This document shows, piece by piece, positions 7,387-12,602 of a stretch of DNA of 12,602 nucleotides; positions within the stretch are counted from its first letter, which is position 1, and every line of letters begins with the position of its first letter. Below the pieces are notes generated by a model, which did not search any database, had not been told where the DNA came from, and saw only the letters and a list, made by a program, of their open reading frames with translations. Made by a program: the position numbers and the translations under genes. Origin of the DNA: Chitinophagaceae bacterium (GTDB taxonomy: Bacteria; Bacteroidota; Bacteroidia; Chitinophagales; Chitinophagaceae); the NCBI GenBank assembly GCA_021738605.1, contig JAIPBY010000054.1:1-12602 (forward strand), in the 5' to 3' direction.

Positions 7387-7572
7387 AATCTCCTCATACC
7401 GGCGCCTCTTTCTTTTTCCATTTTTATTGGAATTAAGTGCATTTGCGTAATTACTGCAACATTTAACTTAAGCGATTTAAGTACTAATACTCAATCTGAA
7501 TGAATAAATACTTTTCATATAATATTCTGCTTACAACCGCCGTTATTTTGTAGAACCAATCAAATCCATTTT
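7387..7572 (+). other. AT-rich intergenic region with two dyad symmetries
   Basis: This 186-base gap holds no plausible gene. Two inverted repeats stand out: an imperfect TTGC-GTAATTAC-T-GCAA centred on the perfect palindrome GTAATTAC (7447-7454), and ACTTAA / TTAAGT with a 5-base spacer (7466-7482). Both lie upstream of the putative promoter of the secreted-protein gene and could be operator sites. Confidence 0.4.
7543..7550 (+). promoter_or_regulatory. Possible -7 promoter box for the small secreted protein
   Basis: TTATTTTG differs from TAnnTTTG at one position and lies 22 bases before the ATG at 7573. No clear -33 TTG is found at the right distance. Confidence 0.4.
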
Positions 7573-7998
7573 ATGAAAAAGCTATTTGTAACCCTCACAT
7601 TCACGCTTGTTTTTACAGCAATGTTCAATAATGCAAGGGCCCAAAAAATGTTTGATTCACTTCCTGAAACAGCAAAGTTTTTACCCAGTGTAGTTGAAGG
7701 AATTTTTAATTTGAATCCAGGATCTGCCGTCGATGTAAAGTTCACCCAAGGGTTTCATGTTACTGGAGTCATCAAATCCAACAAGAAGGTTTATGACAAC
7801 CTGCAAACCATTATAATCGAAAGTTCCAATTATAAAGCAAATCTCTTCATTTCCAAAACAATCGATCAGAACAACAAAGTAAAATATGTTGGCAGAATGC
7901 TTGGACGCGGATTCCAAGATGGCATCGAACTCAATATGGACAATGCAGGAAACAATATCATCAAGAAAATAAACCTAAAAGATATGATCGTTGAGTAA
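7573..7998 (+). CDS. Small secreted protein of unknown function
   Basis: I do not recognise the family. The 141-residue product starts with a clear Sec signal peptide: MKK, a hydrophobic stretch LFVTLTFTLVFTAMF, and a probable signal peptidase I site after ARA (residue 23). No lipobox cysteine is present; the protein has no cysteine at all. The mature part of about 118 residues is mixed alpha/beta in character, with alternating polar and hydrophobic stretches (VDVKFTQGFHVTGVIKSNKK, QTIIIESSNYKANLFISK) that suggest a small beta-rich domain, and a Lys/Asn-rich C-terminus. It has no T9SS sorting domain, so the likely destination is the periplasm. It lies 74 bases before the metalloprotease gene on the same strand and shares its start-region sequence. 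A role as partner or inhibitor of that protease is speculation. Confidence 0.85.
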   Translation: MKKLFVTLTFTLVFTAMFNNARAQKMFDSLPETAKFLPSVVEGIFNLNPGSAVDVKFTQGFHVTGVIKSNKKVYDNLQTIIIESSNYKANLFISKTIDQNNKVKYVGRMLGRGFQDGIELNMDNAGNNIIKKINLKDMIVE

Positions 7999-8018
7999 AC
8001 TCAACATGGCCCGTTTTT
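7990..8018 (+). terminator. Weak terminator-like hairpin overlapping the stop codon
   Basis: GTTGAG (7990-7995) and CTCAAC (8000-8005) can pair around a TAAA loop that contains the stop codon, and five Ts follow at 8014-8018 after an 8-base gap. The stem is short and the T-tract distant, so this is at best partial termination between the two secreted-protein genes. Confidence 0.3.
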
Positions 8019-8022
8019 AATC

Positions 8023-8072
8023 CAATCCCCCTATCAATTCCAACTCCAATTCCAATCCTACAATTCCATTTT
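8023..8072 (+). repeat. G-free leader with CAAYTC hexamer repeats before the metalloprotease
   Basis: From 8014 to the ATG at 8073 the coding strand has no G for 59 bases. Hexamers CAATTC, CAACTC, CAATTC and CAATCC run in perfect tandem at 8035-8058, with further copies at 8023 (CAATCC) and 8061 (CAATTC). No Shine-Dalgarno sequence and no TAnnTTTG box are seen in this gap. Confidence 0.7.
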
Positions 8073-9683
8073 ATGAAAAATCTTTTCCTCACTGTAATTT
8101 ATGCCGCACTCTTTGCCGCAGGAACTGCAAACGCTGCTCCGACGCTAAATAGCTATCCTACAGCAGCAGCGACTATTTACATTGATTTTGATGGCCACGA
8201 TGTGAACAGCTCCATGTGGAACTATGGCACACCATTTTCCTGTTTGCCTGCAACCATGACGGATGCACAAATTGCAGAAGCATTCAACAGGATTGCTGAA
8301 GATTTCAGGCCTTTCAACATCAACGTAACCACCGACCTTTCTAAATTTCTTGCTGCTCCACTTTCCCAGAGAATTCGCGTGGTTGTGACCCCTACCAGCG
8401 CATGGTATGCAGGTGTTGCAGGCATTGCATATATAACATCTTTCAGCTGGGGTGATGATACACCCGCTTTTGTATTCAGTGATCGCTTGGGAAATAACGC
8501 AAAAAGAGTAGCAGAAGCAGTTTCTCACGAAACCGGACATACACTTGGATTATACCACCAATCTGCATATACAACAACATGCACACTGACGAGCTCTTAT
8601 CATACTGGAATTGGAACAGGGGAAACTTCCTGGGGACCTATCATGGGCAATGCTGCCTCCAGGAATGCTACACAATGGAATTATGGACCAACCCCCTATG
8701 GATGTAGCCAGGTACAAGATAATCTCAGTACCATTACAAGCTCCAATGGGTTCGGATACAGACCAGATGATTATGCTGACCTTTATACAAGTGCCAGTCC
8801 TGTGCTCATCAGCAACAACGTTTTCAGCAAGGCTGGTGTCATTTCCACCAGTGCAGACAAAGATTACTTCCGTTTTGACCTGAGCCAGAAAGGAGCACTT
8901 TCAATGAATGTTATCCCTTTCAATGTAGGAACAGGAAACAATGGTGCCAACCTTAATGTTAAAATCATCTTGCAAGATGCAAAAGGAACAGAAATCAAGA
9001 CCTATGATATTGCAGATTCCATGCATGCTAGAATTGATACAACGTTGAGCGCTGGGACCTATTACGTAATCATCGATGGATCTGGAAATGTCAATGCCGG
9101 AAATGATTATGGAAGCCTGGGAGCTTACACCATTGACGGTACATATTCTGGTACAACAACCACTACAAGTACAACCACCAGTTCTACAAACAATGCTGTT
9201 GTAACTGGGATTAAAGTTAAAAATGGCAATAAACTTAACTGGAACACCAACAACTTGAAAGGAGCAACAGCAATCAGTGTAATGGTTGCAACAGAAGATG
9301 GTGATTTCAAGGAAATTGCAAGGCCAGCATTAAATACAAACAGCTATGTACACCAAGTGCTTGCTCCGGCTGCCTACACCTATATGCTGAAATTCATTGA
9401 AAAAGATGGCGCTGTACAATTCAGCAACACTGTTACCATCGAAAATAAAAATGTTGCCGCAGGAACCTTTAAGGTGATCAAGCAAGCACAACAACCAGTA
9501 ATCGTGAACGCAGCAGAGGCTTATGAATACCAAGTTGTAGACAACTATGGACGCATCATCCTTACAGGAAGCGCAGCTGCAGGAACAAAAACAATTGATG
9601 TAAGAAACCACCCCGCAGGAATCTATAATTTGAGACTGATGAATGAAACAGAAAACAGAACTGAAAAGTTCATGAACAAATAA
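8073..9683 (+). CDS. Secreted zinc metalloprotease (metzincin-like) with PPC-like domain and T9SS sorting domain
   Basis: An exported protease of 536 residues. A Sec signal peptide (about 1-21, ending TANA) is followed by a catalytic domain with HETGHTLGLYH at 152-162, the HEXXHXXGXXH zinc site of metzincins (H152, H156, H162, catalytic E153), and a plausible Met-turn PIMG with M191. Residues about 245-357 resemble a bacterial pre-peptidase C-terminal (PPC) domain (DKDYFRFDL, then SAGTYYVIIDG and YGSLGAYTI). A Thr/Ser linker (360-372) leads to an Fn3-like segment (about 377-457). The last 70 residues look like a type-A T9SS sorting domain (YQVVDNYGRIILTG, IDVRNHPAGIYNLRL, ending in EKFMNK), which should direct export across the outer membrane and surface attachment or release. 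No long propeptide is evident between the signal peptide and the catalytic domain. Substrate unknown; the exact peptidase family is uncertain. Confidence 0.92.
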   Translation: MKNLFLTVIYAALFAAGTANAAPTLNSYPTAAATIYIDFDGHDVNSSMWNYGTPFSCLPATMTDAQIAEAFNRIAEDFRPFNINVTTDLSKFLAAPLSQRIRVVVTPTSAWYAGVAGIAYITSFSWGDDTPAFVFSDRLGNNAKRVAEAVSHETGHTLGLYHQSAYTTTCTLTSSYHTGIGTGETSWGPIMGNAASRNATQWNYGPTPYGCSQVQDNLSTITSSNGFGYRPDDYADLYTSASPVLISNNVFSKAGVISTSADKDYFRFDLSQKGALSMNVIPFNVGTGNNGANLNVKIILQDAKGTEIKTYDIADSMHARIDTTLSAGTYYVIIDGSGNVNAGNDYGSLGAYTIDGTYSGTTTTTSTTTSSTNNAVVTGIKVKNGNKLNWNTNNLKGATAISVMVATEDGDFKEIARPALNTNSYVHQVLAPAAYTYMLKFIEKDGAVQFSNTVTIENKNVAAGTFKVIKQAQQPVIVNAAEAYEYQVVDNYGRIILTGSAAAGTKTIDVRNHPAGIYNLRLMNETENRTEKFMNK

Positions 9684-9720
9684 TTAACGACTTATCATAA
9701 ATGGTAATATTGGTTGGAAT

Positions 9721-9748
9721 GAACCCTCCCTTGTCTAAGGGAGGGTTC
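9721..9748. terminator. Perfect 12-bp hairpin between the metalloprotease and gltX
   Basis: GAACCCTCCCTT and AAGGGAGGGTTC pair perfectly around GTCT. It lies 37 bases after the metalloprotease stop and 48 before the gltX ATG. No T-run follows on either strand (CCCTATTT downstream), so it is not a textbook intrinsic terminator. It may still end transcription, stabilise the upstream mRNA 3' end, or be a copy of a dispersed intergenic palindrome. Confidence 0.5.
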
Positions 9749-9784
9749 CCTATTTAGATCATACCTGCAACAACCATATCTGCT

Positions 9785-9792
9785 TATCTTTG
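9785..9792 (+). promoter_or_regulatory. gltX -7 promoter box TATCTTTG
   Basis: A perfect match to the Bacteroidota -7 consensus TAnnTTTG, followed by only CAAC before the gltX ATG. Transcription would begin at or within a few bases of the start codon. The -33 region is weak (CTGC near 9765). Confidence 0.6.
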
Positions 9793-9796
9793 CAAC

Positions 9797-11329
9797 ATGA
9801 CAGCATCAACCACAAGGGTACGGTTTGCCCCCAGCCCAACAGGCGGACTCCATCTCGGTGGGGTCAGGACAGCCCTCTTCAATTACCTGTTTGCCCATAA
9901 AAACAAGGGACAATTCATCCTCCGCATAGAAGACACAGATCAGGGACGTTTTGTTCCGGGTGCAGAGCAATATATCATAAACTGCCTTGATTGGTGTGGT
10001 ATTTCACCTGATGAAGGCCCACACAAGGAAGGAGCTTATGGACCATACCGCCAATCCGAGAGGAAAAGCAGTTATAGAAAATATGCAGAACAGCTCATCG
10101 AACAAGGACATGCTTATTATGCATTTGATACCCCTGAAGACTTGGAAAAAATGCGGGAGGCTTTCCGTTCGGACGCCAACCCATCCCCACAATACGACAG
10201 CAAGGTTCGGATGCAAATGAACAACTCCCTGATACTGCACGGTGAGAAAGTAGCAGAACTGATCAACCAGGGAACACCTTACGTTGTTCGCATCAAAATG
10301 CCAGCTTCAACTGAAGTGACCTTTCAGGACATGATCAGAGGGGAGATTACATTCAATACCGATCAGGTGGATGACAAGGTGCTGCTCAAAGCAGATGGAA
10401 TGCCTACCTACCACCTGGCCGTTGTGGTAGATGACCATGAAATGAAGATCAGCCATGCCTTCCGTGGAGAAGAATGGCTGCCTTCAGCGCCGGTTCATGT
10501 GCTCCTATGGGATTACCTCGGTTGGAAGGACCAAATGCCTGAATGGGCCCATTTACCATTGATCCTGAAGCCGGATGGCCAAGGAAAATTGAGCAAAAGA
10601 GATGGCGACCGGCTTGGATTTCCCGTTTTTGCTATGGACTGGCAAGATCCCAAATCAAATGAACTCACCAAAGGATTCAAGGAAATGGGTTTCCTCCCCG
10701 AAGCATTCATCAACATGCTGGCCATGCTGGGTTGGAATGATGGCAGCGGAGAGGAGATTTTCAACCTTGAGCAACTCATAGAACGATTTTCGATTGAAAG
10801 GATCCACAAGGGAGGAGCAAAATTTGATTTTGAGAAAGCCAAGTGGTTCAACCAGGAATGGATCAAAAGAAGCGATACCGCAAGGCTCCTACCCCTGGTT
10901 CAGGAAATACTTGTCAAAAACAATATTCATGCAAGTGAAGAAGCCCTGACGGACATCATTCCCATGGTGAAAGAAAGATGCCAGCTGCTGAATGATTTTG
11001 TAGCCCAAGTCTCCTACTTTTTCAATGACCCTGTGCAGATTGATCTGGCATCTGTTCAGCCCAAATGGGATGAAAAAAAGAAGCTGTTTTTTGAAGGATG
11101 GACAACAACCCTTGAGCAGATTGAAACATGGGATGCAACTGCCATTGAAAACACATTCAAGGAAGCCGCGGCCCTTGCCCAAATTAAACCGGGAGAACTG
11201 CAACTTCCGCTCCGCATCATGCTGGTCGGTGCTAAATTTGGTCCTACTGTTTTTGACATCGCCTTCAGGATAGGTAAGGAAGCCACCACCAGAAGAATTG
11301 GACACTGCCTTACCCTATTGGCACAATAA
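9797..11329 (+). CDS. gltX: Glutamate--tRNA ligase
   Basis: Charges tRNA-Glu with glutamate in the cytoplasm for translation and, where present, tRNA-dependent tetrapyrrole synthesis. The 510 residues fit a class I bacterial GluRS (about 470-510). The N-terminal catalytic fold shows RFAPSPTGGLHLGGVRTALF at 9-28 with the HIGH-type signature as HLGG (19-22), ILRIEDTD at 41-48, the RGEEW segment at 223-227 and the KMSKS-type loop KLSKR at 264-268. The anticodon-binding helical domain occupies about 320-510. The zinc-binding cysteines found in some GluRS proteins are not seen (the region reads HAYYAFDTPEDLE). The ATG at 9797 is required, since the first catalytic strand begins at residue 7. A perfect -7 promoter box lies four bases upstream, and the cobalamin-binding gene starts seven bases after the stop. 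Confidence 0.98.
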   Translation: MTASTTRVRFAPSPTGGLHLGGVRTALFNYLFAHKNKGQFILRIEDTDQGRFVPGAEQYIINCLDWCGISPDEGPHKEGAYGPYRQSERKSSYRKYAEQLIEQGHAYYAFDTPEDLEKMREAFRSDANPSPQYDSKVRMQMNNSLILHGEKVAELINQGTPYVVRIKMPASTEVTFQDMIRGEITFNTDQVDDKVLLKADGMPTYHLAVVVDDHEMKISHAFRGEEWLPSAPVHVLLWDYLGWKDQMPEWAHLPLILKPDGQGKLSKRDGDRLGFPVFAMDWQDPKSNELTKGFKEMGFLPEAFINMLAMLGWNDGSGEEIFNLEQLIERFSIERIHKGGAKFDFEKAKWFNQEWIKRSDTARLLPLVQEILVKNNIHASEEALTDIIPMVKERCQLLNDFVAQVSYFFNDPVQIDLASVQPKWDEKKKLFFEGWTTTLEQIETWDATAIENTFKEAAALAQIKPGELQLPLRIMLVGAKFGPTVFDIAFRIGKEATTRRIGHCLTLLAQ

Positions 11330-11336
11330 CAACAAC

Positions 11337-11759
11337 ATGGAAAATCAACACGCAAATAGACCACTTCGTGTACTCATTGCAAAAGTAGGACTGGATGGAC
11401 ATGACAGGGGCGCAAAGGTGATTGCCACTTCACTCAGGGACGCTGGCATGGAGGTTATCTACACCGGTCTAAGGCAAACTCCTGAAATGGTTGTTGAGGC
11501 AGCCTTGCAGGAGGATGTGGATGCCATTGGTGTGAGTATCCTCTCCGGGGCCCACATGACTGTTTTTCCCAGGATCATTGGATTGATGAAATCCAACAAG
11601 ATGGATGATGTATTGTTGACCGGTGGCGGTATCATTCCCGAAGCAGACAGGCTGGCACTTGAAGCCATGGGCGTGGGTCAGCTTTTCCCTCCAGGCACTT
11701 CTTCATCAACAATCGCAGACTATATCAGGGACTGGACCAGTAAAAACAGGTCTTTTTAA
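11337..11759 (+). CDS. Stand-alone cobalamin (B12)-binding domain protein, mutase small-subunit type
   Basis: A 140-residue Rossmann-like domain equivalent to the C-terminal cobalamin-binding part of methylmalonyl-CoA mutase. RVLIAKVGLDGHDRGAKVIA (11-30) carries the base-off/His-on motif DxHxxG (D20, H22, G25), where the histidine replaces dimethylbenzimidazole as cobalt ligand. SILSGAH (68-74) supplies the SxL element and LLTGGGII (93-100) the glycine-rich loop. Such free-standing domains act as the small subunit of two-component acyl-CoA mutases (isobutyryl- or 2-hydroxyisobutyryl-CoA mutase, split methylmalonyl-CoA mutase), but no catalytic large subunit lies in this window, so the substrate cannot be named. 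The ATG at 11337 follows the gltX stop by CAACAAC. An upstream in-frame alternative start at 11298 would overlap gltX and adds an unlikely Asn-rich leader. Probably cotranscribed with gltX. Confidence 0.9.
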   Translation: MENQHANRPLRVLIAKVGLDGHDRGAKVIATSLRDAGMEVIYTGLRQTPEMVVEAALQEDVDAIGVSILSGAHMTVFPRIIGLMKSNKMDDVLLTGGGIIPEADRLALEAMGVGQLFPPGTSSSTIADYIRDWTSKNRSF

Positions 11760-11770
11760 TGCGCATACAC

Positions 11771-11778
11771 TAATTTTG
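11771..11778 (+). promoter_or_regulatory. fumC -7 promoter box TAATTTTG
   Basis: A perfect TAnnTTTG match, 12 bases after the stop of the cobalamin-binding gene and 18 bases before the fumC ATG. The predicted short leader (CAACTCTAAATCATATAC) is G-free. No clear -33 TTG is seen upstream. Confidence 0.6.
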
Positions 11779-11796
11779 CAACTCTAAATCATATAC

Positions 11797-12602
11797 ATGG
11801 AATTCAGGATTGAAAAAGATACAATGGGTGAAGTAAGTGTGCCCGCCAATGCTTATTATGGCGCCCAAACCCAGCGCAGCATTGATAATTTCAGGATTGC
11901 GCAAGACATCAACAGGATGCCGAAAGAAATCATTTATGCTTTTGCTTACCTGAAAAAAGCGGCTGCCATTACCAATTGTGAAGCGGGCGTATTGTCGGAA
12001 GAAAAATCAATCCTGATTGGTGAAGTATGCGATGAAATCCTGGAAGGAAAACTCAATGATTATTTTCCATTGGTCGTATGGCAAACCGGCAGCGGTACCC
12101 AAAGCAACATGAATGTCAATGAAGTGGTGGCTTACAGAGGACATGTAAAAAAAGGTGGTTCATTGAATGACAAGGAAAAATTTCTTCATCCCAATGATGA
12201 TGTAAACAAATCACAATCTTCCAACGATACCTTTCCAACAGCAATGCACATTGCCGCTTATAAAATGTTGATGGAAGTTACGCTTCCGGGAATTGAACTG
12301 CTGAGGGATACACTGGCTGAAAAAAGCAAGGCCTTCATGCATGTGGTAAAAATTGGGAGAACCCATTTCATGGATGCAACGCCATTGACTGTTGGGCAGG
12401 AATTCAGCGGATATGTATCACAGCTCAACCATGGCATCAAAGCCATCAAAAATACCCTTGAACACCTGGCAGAGCTTGCATTGGGTGGCACTGCTGTAGG
12501 TACCGGCATCAATACCCCAGATCAGTATGCAGAAAACGTAGCCAAGCATATTGCAGCACTCACAGGTCTTCCGTTTGTTACTGCAGAAAATAAATTTGAA
12601 GC
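11797..12602 (+). CDS. fumC: Class II fumarate hydratase, 3' end outside window
   Basis: Catalyses the reversible hydration of fumarate to L-malate in the TCA cycle; class II enzymes are iron-independent homotetramers. The first 268 codons are open to the window edge, out of about 465 usual for the family. Diagnostic segments are present: MGEVSVPANAYYGAQTQRS (10-28), TGSGTQSNMNVNEV (97-110), the B-site loop SSNDTFPTAMH (141-151), GRTHFMDATPLTVGQEF (187-203) with H190, and GGTAVGTGIN (230-239). These favour fumarase over the related aspartase, whose equivalents read AGVSTNMNTNEV and STNDAYPT. The conserved GSSxMPxKxNP loop lies beyond the edge. The gene has its own promoter box and is likely the first gene of a new transcript. 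No truncation or frameshift is visible in the part present. Confidence 0.96.
   Translation, partial: MEFRIEKDTMGEVSVPANAYYGAQTQRSIDNFRIAQDINRMPKEIIYAFAYLKKAAAITNCEAGVLSEEKSILIGEVCDEILEGKLNDYFPLVVWQTGSGTQSNMNVNEVVAYRGHVKKGGSLNDKEKFLHPNDDVNKSQSSNDTFPTAMHIAAYKMLMEVTLPGIELLRDTLAEKSKAFMHVVKIGRTHFMDATPLTVGQEFSGYVSQLNHGIKAIKNTLEHLAELALGGTAVGTGINTPDQYAENVAKHIAALTGLPFVTAENKFE

Noticed and set aside
9853..9864. HLGG instead of HIGH in GluRS as a defect
   Set aside because: GluRS proteins commonly carry HVGG/HIGG variants here; the KLSKR loop is intact, so the enzyme looks normal.
10889..11305. 138-codon minus-strand open frame inside gltX
   Set aside because: It is antisense to the conserved gltX anticodon-binding region; no family features, promoter or start signal.
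11298..11336. Earlier ATG for the cobalamin-binding protein
   Set aside because: It overlaps the end of gltX in another frame and adds a low-complexity Asn-rich stretch; the ATG at 11337 fits the domain and the 7-base gap.
1..12602. CRISPR arrays, tRNA/rRNA genes, insertion sequences, phage genes
   Set aside because: Looked for on both strands; no regularly spaced direct repeats, transposase-like proteins, terminal inverted repeats or tRNA-like cloverleafs were seen.

Overview
The window reads as chromosomal DNA of a member of the Bacteroidota, most likely of the Chitinophagaceae/Sphingobacteriia side; the rank below phylum is an inference from protein flavour only. The clues are a secreted protease ending in a type IX secretion (T9SS) type-A sorting domain, start codons without Shine-Dalgarno sequences, several upstream TAnnTTTG-like promoter boxes (gltX, fumC, pdhC), and Bacteroidota-style GlpD and double-lipoyl PdhC proteins. 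Most genes are housekeeping. I see no phage, insertion sequence, CRISPR, tRNA or rRNA.

Layout. Bases 1-3322 hold a minus-strand glycerol operon read glpK -> glpD -> glpF (glpF cut by the window edge): glycerol uptake, phosphorylation, and oxidation of glycerol-3-phosphate to DHAP. Divergent from it, on the plus strand, lies dnaX (3456-5252), the clamp-loader subunit. Next come pdhC (5352-6968, E2 of pyruvate dehydrogenase) with a strong terminator, a small CoA-binding Rossmann protein (7021-7386), and two secreted proteins: an unrecognised 141-residue one (7573-7998) and a HEXXHXXGXXH metalloprotease with PPC-like, Fn3-like and T9SS sorting regions (8073-9683). The window closes with gltX (9797-11329), a stand-alone cobalamin-binding protein seven bases behind it (11337-11759), and the first 268 codons of fumC (11797 to the edge).

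How the genes connect. glpKDF is a clear pathway operon. pdhC and fumC belong to central carbon metabolism, and dnaX and gltX to replication and translation; these neighbours look like ordinary gene order rather than one system. The two secreted genes share a nearly identical 20-base start region and may be expressed together.

The most interesting signal is inside dnaX. A run of ten A residues (4580-4589) sits just after the clamp-loader core, and both alternative reading frames close within a few codons after it (tandem TGA TGA in one, TAA in the other). This is the architecture expected for slippage that makes a short gamma form (about 380 aa) beside full-length tau (598 aa). A second theme is 5' leaders that contain no G at all and carry short C/A/T repeats, ahead of glpK (about 10-nt period) and ahead of the metalloprotease (6-nt period). 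I found no evidence for a wholly new multi-gene system.
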